Source of the DNA: Ornatilinea apprima
GTDB lineage: Bacteria > Chloroflexota > Anaerolineae > Anaerolineales > Anaerolineaceae
Direction: 5' to 3'
DNA length: 58,163 nt
NCBI RefSeq assembly: GCF_001306115.1
Contig: NZ_LGCL01000014.1
Coordinates: forward strand, 1 to 58,163
Both the position numbers and the translations under genes were made by a program. Within the stretch, counting starts at the first letter, position 1. The number at the start of each line of letters is the position of its first letter. The notes beneath the pieces were generated by a model. The model was not told the DNA's origin, made no database searches, and worked only from the letters and a program-made list of their open reading frames with translations. This document shows positions 1-8,981 of the stretch, piece after piece.

Positions 1-97
1 AGCAGCGCTACCTGGTTCATTACATAGGGCTTAAACACGGGGTGGGCTTGTTTTCTTCTCATTCCTTTATTGAATCATTGCTTTTTAAAAATGTAAA
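1..97. other. Window edge, no gene seen
   Basis: I see no coding or RNA feature here. The stretch is AT-richer than its surroundings and lies downstream of the terminator that follows the minus-strand gene ending at 153. Confidence 0.5.
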
Positions 98-127
98 GGG
101 GCTGTCCTCTACTTTTTGGACAGCCCC
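98..127 (-). terminator. Rho-independent terminator of the baeRF-like gene
   Basis: GGGGCTGTCC (98-107) and GGACAGCCCC (118-127) form a perfect 10-bp stem with a 10-nt loop. Read on the minus strand it is followed by a T-rich stretch, about 25 nt after the stop codon at 153. Confidence 0.85.
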
Positions 128-152
128 TTCGTTTAACAGGTTATTCAGCTTA

Positions 153-1253
153 TCAGTAACGCAGAAAAGCAGCCACCCCGCCAATTTGTTCGAGTTGGTC
201 GTTGACCTCCACAATTTGCACGTCGCCGCCGTCGCGCAGCACCTGGTTAATGGCCGCGTTGAGGATGTCCTCCAGCGGTTCCAGCGTACCGCCGCACAGC
301 GGGCAGGCCTGGTTGTTGGCCGGTAGCAGGGCGTGGCAGCTCACGCAGCGATGCCCGGGAATTTGCAGCCCGCGCCCGGTGATGAGGGTTTGCACGCGTT
401 TTTCGTTAACTGAGGGGATGACATTTTGCAGCCCCACCACGGCGTTCAGGCCTTTAGCGGCGGCTGTGATGGCCGATTCGACCAGCTTTTCTTCACGCTG
501 GCGTTCAACAACGCGGCCAATTTGCATGGCTTTTTGCAGCACCTCGGCGTGGCTGGCGATCATTTCCATGGGGAAGTCGCCAATCACCAGGCTCTTCCAT
601 GCCTTGGGCATTTCGCTGCGAAAATGGGCGATATTGTCGTCTGTTCCGCCGATGAGAATGCGGCGGATGCGATTCTCTTCAAAGAATTGAATGGCGGCCT
701 CAACGGCGTCTTTCATGTTGCGCTCAATCACTTCTTCGGTATAGCGGGTTCTGCCGGCGACACCGCCGCGATGCCCAGGAATGGTGGAAGCCCCACCACG
801 CTTGGTGTGCCGCACAGGGTCTCCCAACATGCCTTCCTGCTCATGGAGCTGCCCCATGTGGAAGGAGAAATAGCGGGCGCCTTGTTTGTCTACCAGCACC
901 ACACCGTAGCCCCCATAGCTGTCCAATAAATCGGTAAGCGGCTGCACGCTGGGTAAATCGCCAAAGTGGATATGATCGCGTACAGGTACTTCCAATGGGT
1001 ACGCGCGGAAGAATTTTTGTGCCGCGCAAGAAAATATGACCACACCGATACCAGACCAATCGTACTGGTGCTGCATATAAAGCTCCACCGCCTCAACATC
1101 TTTGGGCGCGTTGACGCTTTTAAGCATCGTGCGCAGGCGCAAGCGGTAAGCATCGGCATTGCCCATCGTGGGATCGGTGTTGAGATAGATGCTCAAGATC
1201 GGATCGGTGCCAGAGAACTCGAGCAGTTCCCGCAGGTCATTTTCATCAAACAT
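153..1253 (-). CDS. baeRF-type (bacterial eRF1-like) protein with C-terminal zinc ribbon
   Basis: This 366-residue protein resembles the bacterial archaeo-eukaryotic release factor group (baeRF, Vms1/eRF1-like), whose members are thought to act on stalled ribosomes or as peptidyl-tRNA hydrolases. The N-terminal half carries the expected alpha/beta fold pattern (MFDENDLRELLEF, then a YGVVLVDKQGARYF strand region). A Gly/Arg-rich loop with HRGGVAGR near residues 160-170 sits where eRF1 proteins carry their catalytic loop; the classical GGQ is not evident. The C-terminus has a four-Cys zinc ribbon at C303, C306, C317 and C320. The start is supported by AAAGGAG 6 nt upstream. It lies downstream of htrA and dnaJ on the same strand, which fits a protein-quality-control setting. 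Exact subfamily (family 10 is likely) is uncertain. Confidence 0.6.
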   Translation of the reverse strand: MFDENDLRELLEFSGTDPILSIYLNTDPTMGNADAYRLRLRTMLKSVNAPKDVEAVELYMQHQYDWSGIGVVIFSCAAQKFFRAYPLEVPVRDHIHFGDLPSVQPLTDLLDSYGGYGVVLVDKQGARYFSFHMGQLHEQEGMLGDPVRHTKRGGASTIPGHRGGVAGRTRYTEEVIERNMKDAVEAAIQFFEENRIRRILIGGTDDNIAHFRSEMPKAWKSLVIGDFPMEMIASHAEVLQKAMQIGRVVERQREEKLVESAITAAAKGLNAVVGLQNVIPSVNEKRVQTLITGRGLQIPGHRCVSCHALLPANNQACPLCGGTLEPLEDILNAAINQVLRDGGDVQIVEVNDQLEQIGGVAAFLRY

Positions 1254-1332
1254 GGCAATCTCCTTTGGCTAGAGAATTCATAAAACTGAAGAAGATGTTC
1301 CCTGCAGCTATTCGATTGTGATTGAGGAACGA

Positions 1333-2520
1333 TCAGGGACGTTTGTCGAGAGTAATGACCACCTCCTTTTCCTGTCCGTCTCTTAATATAGTAACACTAA
1401 TTGTCTCCCCGGGACTCTTGTTGGTCATCACATAGCTGAGCAATTCGCCAAAAACGCGCACCGGGCGGCCGTCAACGCCGATGATCAGGTCTCCGCCGGC
1501 GGGCAGGCCGGTGTCGGTGATCTGGCGCAGCGAGCCGCCGCGCAGGCCGGCCTGGTCGGCCGGGCCGCCCGAAACCACTTCAATCACATACGCGCCGGCG
1601 ATGTATTTGCCGTCGTTTGTGCTTAAGCCGAGCGATTCTTGCTCCAGCAGGCTTAATTCTTCGCGGGCAGTGAGGCCGATGTAGGGGTAATCGTAGCCGC
1701 CCTGGTTGATTAAGGAAGGGACCACCCGCCGCACGATGTTGATGGAAACGGCAAAGCCAACGCCGCTGTTGATCGGGTCGCCGGTGATGGTGGTGCCGGT
1801 GGTGCGAATGGCGCGGTTCACGCCGATCACCTCACCATTGAGGTTGAGCAGCGGGCCGCCGGAGTTGCCAGGGTTGATGGAAGCGTCGGTTTGGAGGATG
1901 TCTCCGGCTGAATAGACGCCGCCTTCGGGGGTCTGGCGCAGAGAAGAAAGGGTGCGGCCTTTGGCCGAGATGATGCCGGTGGTCATGGTGCCGCTGAGGC
2001 CAAAGGGGTTGCCAATGGCAACAACGGTTTGGCCGACAAAGGTCTGTTCTGAATCACCGAGGGGCACGGGGGTGAGGTCTTCGGGAGGGAGGTTCACTTT
2101 GATCACGGCCAGATCGGAATCAAGATCGGTTCCGATCACCTCTCCGCGGACTTTAATGCCGGAAGGGAAGTCGACTTCCAGTTCTTTGGCGCCTTCTACT
2201 ACATGGTAGTTGGTGATGATGTGGCCTTCTTTGTCGTACACAAAGCCCGAACCCAACCCGGAGCCTTCGTTGGTGAGAGTTTGAATGGCCACCACCCCGG
2301 GGCTGACGCGCTCATAAATCGACACCAGCAGGTCTTGCTGGGCGGCCAGGTCGGCTATTTGCAGGGGGGCGGCGGTGTTGAGCGGCTGCGGCGGAAGGGG
2401 AGTGGCTTCGGCCGGCTGGGGGAGGTTAAGGTTAAGCTGGCTCAACTGGGGCGCGGAAAAACAGGCCAGCGAGGTGAGTAGCAGGATAGAAATGGCGATT
2501 AAAAGTTTATGCTTTTTCAT
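1333..2520 (-). CDS. HtrA/Deg-type serine protease lipoprotein with PDZ domain
   Basis: This is a 395-residue membrane-anchored Deg protease that degrades or trims misfolded proteins outside the cytoplasm. The N-terminus is a lipoprotein signal with the lipobox SLAC (Cys20), followed by a Pro-rich spacer. The chymotrypsin-like domain spans roughly 60-275 with the complete triad His106 (TNYHVVEG), Asp136 (LDSDLAVI) and Ser220 (NPGNSGGP). One PDZ domain follows, about 285-390, with the typical GLRGG and LIIGVDGRPV stretches. Length is normal for a one-PDZ HtrA. It lies 34 nt downstream of the DnaJ-like gene, so the two are probably co-transcribed. Lipid anchoring instead of a transmembrane helix is less usual for Deg proteases but is clear here. 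Confidence 0.93.
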   Translation of the reverse strand: MKKHKLLIAISILLLTSLACFSAPQLSQLNLNLPQPAEATPLPPQPLNTAAPLQIADLAAQQDLLVSIYERVSPGVVAIQTLTNEGSGLGSGFVYDKEGHIITNYHVVEGAKELEVDFPSGIKVRGEVIGTDLDSDLAVIKVNLPPEDLTPVPLGDSEQTFVGQTVVAIGNPFGLSGTMTTGIISAKGRTLSSLRQTPEGGVYSAGDILQTDASINPGNSGGPLLNLNGEVIGVNRAIRTTGTTITGDPINSGVGFAVSINIVRRVVPSLINQGGYDYPYIGLTAREELSLLEQESLGLSTNDGKYIAGAYVIEVVSGGPADQAGLRGGSLRQITDTGLPAGGDLIIGVDGRPVRVFGELLSYVMTNKSPGETISVTILRDGQEKEVVITLDKRP

Positions 2521-2554
2521 TTTGCACTTCCAATAAGGTAACTTCGCTCCGGAG

Positions 2555-3484
2555 TTAACTCTGGCGCGCTTTGATTAACAGTTCTTTTTGCTGGGCAGAC
2601 AGGTTGCGGGGGATGCTGACCCGCACGCGGGCGTACAGGTCGCCGTGTTGCTGCGGGTTGCGCAGTTTGGGCATGCCGCGCTGCGCCAGGCGGAAGGTTT
2701 GGCCGGGCTGGGTGCCGGCAGGGATGGTGAGGAGGACGTCGCCGCCGGGGGTGGGGGTGAGTACCTGACCGCCCAGAACAGCGGTGAACATATCGACGGA
2801 CACATCGGTGTATAAATCGTCGTCCTTGCGCTCGTAGCGCGGGTCGGGAGAGACCTCAATCACCAGGTAAATGTCGGTCTGGTTGGGTCCCACACCGGCC
2901 ATGCGAATTTTGGTGCCGGTGCGCGCGCCAGCCGGAATTTTAACTTCCATGCGGCGGTCGTCAATTTGAATGGTGCGCGAGCCGCCGTGATAGGCTTCGT
3001 AAAAACTGATGGTAAGGGGATGCTCAATCGTCCGCGGGCGTGGGGCGGCCGCGCGCGCGCCGCGCCGGGTAGTTCTCACATCGGGGGCGCCCATGCCGCC
3101 GAAGATGAACTGGAAGAAGTCGGAGAATCCGCCAGCGCGGCCGAACATGTCTTCCATGTTGCCCATGTCCACCCGAGTGCCAGAAGCACCAGCCGCGCCG
3201 GGCGCGCTGGCGAACCAGTCTTCCCAGTTGAAGGAGCCCGGCCGCCCGGTGGTTTGCCATTGGCTGTACGATTCGCCAAGCTGGTCGTAGCGGGCGCGTT
3301 TTTGCGCGTCACTTAAAACCTCATAGGCTTCGTTGACGTCTTTGAAGCGGTCTTCGGCGGCTTTATCCCCGGGGTTGCGGTCCGGGTGATATTTCTTGGC
3401 CAGATTCCGGTAAGCTTTTTTAATTTCATCGGGTGTGGCACCACGGCTCACCCCCAGAACTTTATAGTAGTCTTTATATTCCAT
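2555..3484 (-). CDS. DnaJ-like co-chaperone (CbpA type, no zinc finger)
   Basis: This 309-residue Hsp40 stimulates DnaK ATPase and delivers unfolded clients. It has an N-terminal J domain (about 4-68) with the HPD motif at 33-35, then a Gly/Phe-containing linker (about 75-130), and two C-terminal beta domains that begin near [16 protein letters not shown]. The CxxCxGxG zinc-finger repeats of true DnaJ are absent, so it is a CbpA or DnaJ-type-II protein. It heads the dnaJ-htrA pair. There is no Shine-Dalgarno sequence; a TTGACT/TAAAAT promoter ends 6 nt before the ATG, so the mRNA may be leaderless. No dnaK or grpE is nearby. Confidence 0.92.
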   Translation of the reverse strand: MEYKDYYKVLGVSRGATPDEIKKAYRNLAKKYHPDRNPGDKAAEDRFKDVNEAYEVLSDAQKRARYDQLGESYSQWQTTGRPGSFNWEDWFASAPGAAGASGTRVDMGNMEDMFGRAGGFSDFFQFIFGGMGAPDVRTTRRGARAAAPRPRTIEHPLTISFYEAYHGGSRTIQIDDRRMEVKIPAGARTGTKIRMAGVGPNQTDIYLVIEVSPDPRYERKDDDLYTDVSVDMFTAVLGGQVLTPTPGGDVLLTIPAGTQPGQTFRLAQRGMPKLRNPQQHGDLYARVRVSIPRNLSAQQKELLIKARQS

Positions 3485-3490
3485 GATTCA

Positions 3491-3520
3491 ATTTTATGCA
3501 CTGCGGGCGATACAAGTCAA
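3491..3520 (-). promoter_or_regulatory. Promoter of dnaJ-htrA, apparently leaderless
   Basis: On the minus strand TTGACT (3515-3520) is separated by 18 nt from TAAAAT (3491-3496). The hexamer ends 6 nt before the ATG at 3484, so transcription should begin at or next to the start codon. Confidence 0.6.
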
Positions 3521-3716
3521 GTGAGGCAGAAAAATTCTTATACAACTCCTATTAACTGCTGACGTTTTGTTAATGAAAAAACAAGGTCCGGAGGTGCTGG
3601 CGGGCAGCGAATATGGAAAAGGAGCGAACCGTTTGCTCGGGGCGGGGCAGGGATGGGAAAAATGAGGATATGATAGTAGAATACAATTCTTAACCAGTCT
3701 GCATTGAAGGGTACTT

Positions 3717-4898
3717 ATGCTTTCCACTCACCAGCAGCAAACCTTGCGTCGAAAATGGATCTTCGTGTTGGCGGCAGCCCTGGCGGAAGCCGTTTTTTGC
3801 CTGGCGTATTTGTTGTTAATTTCCCGCTCTGAGAAGAACGCCTGGCTGTTAGGTTACTCGAAAACGCGCCTGTTCATGACGGTGCCTTTTTGGGCGGCGG
3901 CCGGGCTGGCAGGGTGGGCTGTGAGCCGGCTGCTGCGCCGCGACGCGCCAGTGGAGAAGATGGCCGCCGGGTTGGGCAGGCCGCTGTTTCAGGTACTGGC
4001 AGACGCCTGTGCGGTGATGGCGCCTATGGGCGCTTATTTGCTGGTGAAGTGGAATTTCTTTATCGACACCGGTTTTGATTACCAGACGGTGGTGCAGCGC
4101 CTGAACCCTTATTTGCTGCTGCTGACGCTGTACGCGCTGGGATTTTTAATCGCCTTTTATCCGCGGCCGAGCTGGCAGCCGCTCGCTGGCGGGCTGGTGG
4201 AAAAGCTGCGTCGGGAAGCCAGCTATCACCGCGCGCTGCCGCTGGTGCTGCTGGTTTTCGCGCTGCTGTTTGTGGCGGCGCACTTCGCGGGTTGGACGTT
4301 TCAGAACAATGAAAACTGGAAATGGTCGCTGCTCTTTTTTGCGCATGAGTTTAACCTGGACAACGAACAGGTTTTACCGGCGTTTTTCTCGGGCTTTCTG
4401 TTGCTTCTGGCGGGCTTGCTGGCGCTGGCAGTGACCGCAGATCACTTTCAAGCGCGGGCGCGATTTCGCTGGCATTGGGGGCTGCTGGCGCTGGCTTTCT
4501 TCTACCTGGGATTGGATGAGATGCTGCATCTGCACGAAAATTGGTCGCTGCCCGGCGCGGATTTGATCAGCGGGTCGAAGGGGTTCTTCTTTGCCTGGGT
4601 GCCTTCCGCGATTGTGCTGATGGTGGTGTTTAGCCTTGTGTTTTTGCCCTTCTTTTTGAACTTGCCGCGCCGCGCCCAGGTGCTTTTCTTGGCGGCGGGG
4701 GTTTTGTATGTGGGCGGAGCGCTGGGAATGGAACTGGTCGCCAGTGAGTATATGTCCACGTTTAATGATTGGGGCTATGATTACTGGCGGCTGGTGGCTG
4801 TGGAAGAGGGGGTTGAAATGCTGGGGGTGATTGTGGCGATTCACGCGCTGCTGCAAATGCTGGGCCAGGGTGTGGAGCGAGCGCGCGCAAAGGCATAG
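3717..4898 (+). CDS. Polytopic membrane protein of unknown function
   Basis: I do not recognise this 393-residue protein. It has about ten predicted transmembrane segments, the first at 14-36. Two late segments carry clustered polar residues, GLDEMLHLHE (near residue 265) and VEEGVEMLG (near residue 362). These acidic and histidine residues could form a metal site inside the membrane, as in some intramembrane hydrolases, but this is only inference. AAGGG lies 6 nt before the ATG. It is followed after a 117-nt gap by two sensor-kinase genes on the same strand, so it might be a partner of them, though the gap contains its own -10-like TATGAT. Confidence 0.75.
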   Translation: MLSTHQQQTLRRKWIFVLAAALAEAVFCLAYLLLISRSEKNAWLLGYSKTRLFMTVPFWAAAGLAGWAVSRLLRRDAPVEKMAAGLGRPLFQVLADACAVMAPMGAYLLVKWNFFIDTGFDYQTVVQRLNPYLLLLTLYALGFLIAFYPRPSWQPLAGGLVEKLRREASYHRALPLVLLVFALLFVAAHFAGWTFQNNENWKWSLLFFAHEFNLDNEQVLPAFFSGFLLLLAGLLALAVTADHFQARARFRWHWGLLALAFFYLGLDEMLHLHENWSLPGADLISGSKGFFFAWVPSAIVLMVVFSLVFLPFFLNLPRRAQVLFLAAGVLYVGGALGMELVASEYMSTFNDWGYDYWRLVAVEEGVEMLGVIVAIHALLQMLGQGVERARAKA

Positions 4899-5015
4899 CT
4901 AACTTGCGGCAGGATATTGGCCGCGCTTAACAATTCTGTTGGTTCGGCTGCTTCACGAAAGGGCGTTTCTTCCTTTTTTAACCAGTCCATGCTATGATTC
5001 CAAAGGGGAGGCGGC

Positions 5016-6671
5016 GTGAAAGAGAAGATCCTGGTCGTAGAGAACGATCCAATCATCAGGGATTTCTTAGTGCGGCAGTCGTTAGAAGCCGCCGGTTACA
5101 CGGTGAGCGCCTCCGAAGATTCCTCCTCGGCTCTATCCACCATTCTGAAAGAAAACCCGGACGCGGTGGTGATTAACCTGGCGCTGCCAGGTTTAAGCGG
5201 CAAAGATCTGATTGCCGCGCTGGCTGCGCAGCATGCGGAACTTCCGATTGTGGTTGTGTCGAAAAAAGGCGGGGAAGCCGACATCATCTCTGCTTTTCGC
5301 CTGGGCGCGGCCGATTATCTGGTGTGGCCGGTGCGCGAGGCTGAAGTGGTGGCGGTGGTGGAGCGAGTGCTGAAGCAGGTGCGCAACCGCCGCGAGCGCG
5401 AAGAGCTGGCGGGCAAGCTGCAAAACGCGAATTACCTGCTGCAGCAGCGCGTGCGCGAGCTGACCACCATCTACGGCGTGGGAAAGATGGTAACTTCGAT
5501 TACCGACCAATCCCTGCTGTTTGAGCGCATTCTGGAAGGCGCGATCAGCGTAACCCTGTCGGATATGGGCTGGTTTTTACTGCTGGACGAAGCCAGCCGC
5601 GAATTCCGCATGGTGGCGCAGCGCAACCTGCCCGAGTCGCTGGCGCAATTGCTGAACCAGCCGTGGGATGACGGGTTAAGCTCGCTGGTGGCCATGTCGG
5701 GCGAGTCGCTGGCGGTGCACGGACCGGCGCTGCGCCGTTTCAAAATTGCCTCGCTGGGGCAGGCGGTGTTGATTGTGCCGGTAAAGGTGCAGAAAACGGT
5801 GATCGGCATGCTGGTGATGATCCGCAAGCAGGCTAAAGATTATTCGAACAGCGAACAGCACCTGCTGGAAGCGGTAACCGATTATGCTTCGATATCGCTG
5901 GCCAACGCGCGTCTGTTCCGCGCCCTGGAAGACCGCGCAGATTCGCTGCAGCGGCTGGTTGAGAACGCGCAGGCTGGCGGGCGAATTCACAATGATTTGA
6001 TGCGCAGCTTAAAAAATGAGCTGCGATCCGCGCTGCAGGCAGTCCCCGGCACAGAAAGCCAGGCCGCGCGGGCGCCCATTTCGCGCTGGACGACCCGCCC
6101 GCGTGAGCAAAACGGGGAACTCAACGCGCTGGTGCGCCGCCTGTCTCGCATTGTTGAATCGATCCAACCACTTGAAGGCCTGCCTTCTCCACAAGACGCG
6201 CCGGTGAATTTGAGCGAAGTGGTTTATGAGGCGGTGGAGCAGTTTCAGCATTACGCGCGCAGCAGCGAGATTACCCTTGTTTCAGATGTGCCCACCACGC
6301 CGTTGATGGTGATGGGCGTGCGCGAGCATTTTGATGAGGTGCTGGGCGGCCTGCTGAGCAACGCGATTAAGTTCAACCGGTTTGCCGGGCAGGTGAGTGT
6401 GCACCTGAAACAGGTGGAATCGACGGCGCGAATTGAAATCATTGACACTGGCGCTGGTGTGCCGATTGATGTTTTTGATACAATAAAGAATAGAAAACAA
6501 CCCAGGCCTGGCGGACAGCATTATGGTGGCCTGGGAATTGGTCTGGAATTGGTCAATGAATTGGTAACTCGTCACAGGGGCAAGTTGTGGTTTAATAGCA
6601 AGCCCGGTGAGGGTTCCCACTTTTCTGTTGCCTTTCCATTGATCTCGAACCAAGAGACTGAAACCAGGTAA
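5016..6671 (+). CDS. Degenerate receiver-GAF-histidine-kinase-like protein
   Basis: The 551-residue protein has three parts: a receiver-like domain (1-120), a GAF domain (about 150-305), and a kinase-like region with an HATPase_c domain (about 390-545). The GTG start is supported by GGGGAGG 4 nt upstream. The receiver lacks its key residues: the phosphoacceptor position is Asn54 (VVINLALPG) and the conserved Lys is Trp104 (LVWPV). In the dimerisation helix the motif aligning with HELRTPL reads NELRSAL, with Asn334 in place of the phosphorylated His. The ATP-binding N box (LSNAIKFN), G1 (DTGAGVP) and G2 (GGLGIGLEL) remain. It is therefore probably a non-phosphorylatable sensor or scaffold that could heterodimerise with the kinase encoded 7 nt downstream. 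Confidence 0.85.
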   Translation: MKEKILVVENDPIIRDFLVRQSLEAAGYTVSASEDSSSALSTILKENPDAVVINLALPGLSGKDLIAALAAQHAELPIVVVSKKGGEADIISAFRLGAADYLVWPVREAEVVAVVERVLKQVRNRREREELAGKLQNANYLLQQRVRELTTIYGVGKMVTSITDQSLLFERILEGAISVTLSDMGWFLLLDEASREFRMVAQRNLPESLAQLLNQPWDDGLSSLVAMSGESLAVHGPALRRFKIASLGQAVLIVPVKVQKTVIGMLVMIRKQAKDYSNSEQHLLEAVTDYASISLANARLFRALEDRADSLQRLVENAQAGGRIHNDLMRSLKNELRSALQAVPGTESQAARAPISRWTTRPREQNGELNALVRRLSRIVESIQPLEGLPSPQDAPVNLSEVVYEAVEQFQHYARSSEITLVSDVPTTPLMVMGVREHFDEVLGGLLSNAIKFNRFAGQVSVHLKQVESTARIEIIDTGAGVPIDVFDTIKNRKQPRPGGQHYGGLGIGLELVNELVTRHRGKLWFNSKPGEGSHFSVAFPLISNQETETR

Positions 6672-6678
6672 CACACGC

Positions 6679-8610
6679 ATGTCTTCAACCAAGGGCCGGA
6701 TACTGATTGTGATACCCAACCCGCGTGTCAATACGCTGATGAAATCGATTCTGATTTCCAGCGGGTATGAGACGCTGTTTTCGGAAGACCGCGAAAGCGC
6801 GCTCAAGGCGGTGGCCGAATCGACCCCCAGTCTGGTGATCACCAGCGATTTGCTGGACAACGGCAAGGGGCTGGCTTTCGCCGAAGAGGTGCTGCGGCGC
6901 TTTCCGGGTTTGCCGGTGATTTTGTTTGTGGAACAGGATTCGCCGGAACTGGTCAAGCAGGCGATTAAAGTGGGGATCAGCGATTACCTTTGCCCGCCCC
7001 TGCGCGTGGAAGATATTCTCACCTCGGTGGAGAACAGTCATACCAAAGCCGAGCGCACGCGAAAATGGGTGCTGCTGGAAGCGAAACGCGCCACAGCCAG
7101 CTTGCAGCGCAAGGTGGATGAGCTGGAGACCCTGACACGCCTCGGTCACTCGATTAACGGCTCGCTGGATTTGGACAGCGTGCTCTCTTCGATTGTGGAA
7201 GCGGCGGTGGAGCTGACCGGCGCGGAAGAAGGCAGCCTGCTACTGTTGGATGAAGACACGGGCGAGCTGTATATGCGCGCCTCACGCAACTTCCAGGAAG
7301 AGTTCGCGCGCACCTTCCGCCTGCCGGTGCAAGACACGCTGGCCGGCTCGGTGCTGAGCACGGGCGAGCCGGTGCTGCTGGATGAATCTTCGCCGATGAA
7401 GATCAAGACTTCTTATCTGGTGCACAGCCTGGTGTATGTGCCGCTGACCGCGGAGGATAAGGTGATTGGGGTGCTGGGAGTGGATAACCGCAACCGCAAT
7501 CTTCCCTTTAAGCAGCGGGATGTGAAGCTGCTCTCGGCCATCGCGGAGTACGCGGTGGTGGCGGTGGAAAACGCGCGTCTGCATCACCTGACCATTCAGG
7601 AGCGTAATAAACTGGATGCCATTTTAACGCGCATTCAAGACGGCGTGATCGTGATGGATAGCTCGAAGCGGCTGCTGCTGGTGAACCAGGCGGTGCGCTC
7701 GCTGTTTAACCTGGGTGAAGGCAATCTGAACGGGCGGCTATTTTTGGATGTGTTTGACCACCCCGAACTGGTAACGCTGGTGGAAGACGCCGGAAAGAAT
7801 CTGACCAACTGGCTGGAGATTAGTTTTGAAGGCGGGCGGGTTTTCAGCGCGCAGGTTACTCCCATCCCCAATATTGGCCAGGCTGTGACGATGTACGACA
7901 TCACCTATCTGAAGAAGCTGGACGCGATCAAAACCGATTTTGTGAATACCGTATCGCATGATTTACGCTCGCCACTGACCGCCATCATGGGCTATGTGGA
8001 CTTGATCGAACGCACCGGGCCGGTAACCGATATGCAGCGCGATTTCATCCGCCGGGTGCAATTGAGCGTGCATAATATCTCTACCCTGGTGGACGATTTG
8101 CTGCGCCTGGGGCGCATTGAGGCCGATGCGGACTCGCGCAAAGAAGATGTCTACCTGGATCAGTTGATCGCTTATGTGGGCGAGCAGCTGGCCGAGCGGT
8201 TTGAGCAGCACGGGCACCATTTTGTGTACGAGCGCCCGCAGAACTTCCCGCCGGTGAAGGCCAACCCGATGCAGATGCAGTCGCTGATTGAAAACCTGCT
8301 GGATAACGCGATAAAATATACCGCCGAAGGCGGCACAATTGCGGTGCATACCAAGGTAGAGAAGAGCCAGGTGGTGCTGCAGGTGAGTGATGACGGCATT
8401 GGCATTCCGGCATTGGATTTACCCTATATTTTTGATAAGTTCTACCGCGCCAGCAACGTGGACAGCGACGTGATCGGCACCGGGCTGGGGCTTTCGATTG
8501 TGAAATCGGTGGTGGAAAATCACCAGGGGCGCATCTGGGTAGATTCGAAGCAGGGGCAGGGCACAACCTTCTCGGTGGTGCTGCCGCTGGTGGAAGAGAA
8601 AGAGAATTAA
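6679..8610 (+). CDS. Sensor histidine kinase with degenerate receiver, GAF and PAS domains
   Basis: This 643-residue soluble kinase has a receiver-like domain (about 7-125), a GAF domain (about 150-310), a PAS-like domain (about 315-410), a HisKA domain with an intact phosphorylation site His427 (TVSHDLRSPL), and an HATPase_c domain with LLDNAIKY, DDGIGIP and GTGLGLSIV. The receiver looks non-functional: the aligned phosphoacceptor is Ser56 (Asp57 is shifted by one) and the conserved Lys is Cys105 (LCPPL). There is no transmembrane segment, so it should sense a cytoplasmic signal through GAF or PAS. It starts 7 nt after the previous gene and the two probably form one signalling unit. No ordinary response regulator is adjacent, so its phospho-target is unknown. 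Confidence 0.9.
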   Translation: MSSTKGRILIVIPNPRVNTLMKSILISSGYETLFSEDRESALKAVAESTPSLVITSDLLDNGKGLAFAEEVLRRFPGLPVILFVEQDSPELVKQAIKVGISDYLCPPLRVEDILTSVENSHTKAERTRKWVLLEAKRATASLQRKVDELETLTRLGHSINGSLDLDSVLSSIVEAAVELTGAEEGSLLLLDEDTGELYMRASRNFQEEFARTFRLPVQDTLAGSVLSTGEPVLLDESSPMKIKTSYLVHSLVYVPLTAEDKVIGVLGVDNRNRNLPFKQRDVKLLSAIAEYAVVAVENARLHHLTIQERNKLDAILTRIQDGVIVMDSSKRLLLVNQAVRSLFNLGEGNLNGRLFLDVFDHPELVTLVEDAGKNLTNWLEISFEGGRVFSAQVTPIPNIGQAVTMYDITYLKKLDAIKTDFVNTVSHDLRSPLTAIMGYVDLIERTGPVTDMQRDFIRRVQLSVHNISTLVDDLLRLGRIEADADSRKEDVYLDQLIAYVGEQLAERFEQHGHHFVYERPQNFPPVKANPMQMQSLIENLLDNAIKYTAEGGTIAVHTKVEKSQVVLQVSDDGIGIPALDLPYIFDKFYRASNVDSDVIGTGLGLSIVKSVVENHQGRIWVDSKQGQGTTFSVVLPLVEEKEN

Positions 8611-8617
8611 ATTGCTC

Positions 8618-8645
8618 TTGACAATCGCCTTGTTTCTGGCATAAT
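8618..8645 (+). promoter_or_regulatory. Sigma-70-type promoter of the pheS leader
   Basis: TTGACA (8618-8623), a 16-nt spacer and CATAAT (8640-8645) lie just downstream of the kinase stop codon and about 25 nt upstream of the T-box leader. Confidence 0.75.
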
Positions 8646-8667
8646 AAGACTTAATTACAAGCAAGCA

Positions 8668-8939
8668 AAGGCATTGACGGAGAAAAGTAACCCGGCGAAA
8701 GCTGACAGGGAAGCGCGGCCTGAGATTGAGAGCGGCGCGCGGCGGCAACCGGTTGAAGTTCCCTCCCGAGCCTCCCAGGGGAACGCCCATGTGGGCCAGT
8801 AGTTTGGGACGCAGGCGCAGCGTTACCGGCGCAGCTAATCGCTCAATTTTGAGCCGTTGGCGTGAGCGGGCTGGCGCAGGCCGGCCAAAAAGGGTGGTAC
8901 CGCGGAGACAACCCCGTCCCTTTGGGATGGGATTTTTTT
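8668..8939 (+). promoter_or_regulatory. T-box riboswitch (tRNA-Phe responsive) controlling pheST
   Basis: The leader senses uncharged tRNA and releases a terminator. The hallmark T-box sequence AGGGTGGTACCGCGG is at 8891-8905; its bulge reads TGGT, which pairs with an ACCA 3' end and so fits the A73 discriminator of tRNA-Phe. Near the base of Stem I, AGTA (about 8685) on the 5' side and GAA on the 3' side suggest the usual S-turn, followed by TTC at 8759-8761, a Phe codon, as the specifier. The terminator at 8913-8939 follows at once. The gene directly downstream is pheS, matching the predicted tRNA. Stem I boundaries were not folded by program. Confidence 0.92.
8913..8939 (+). terminator. 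Regulated terminator of the T-box
   Basis: CCCGTCCC, a TTT loop and GGGATGGG form an 8-bp stem with one G-T pair, followed by seven T. It competes with the antiterminator formed around the T-box sequence at 8891-8905. Confidence 0.88.
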
Positions 8940-8981
8940 GTTAAAAACCATTGCAATCAATAATTTGTTTTTGGAGGCAGA

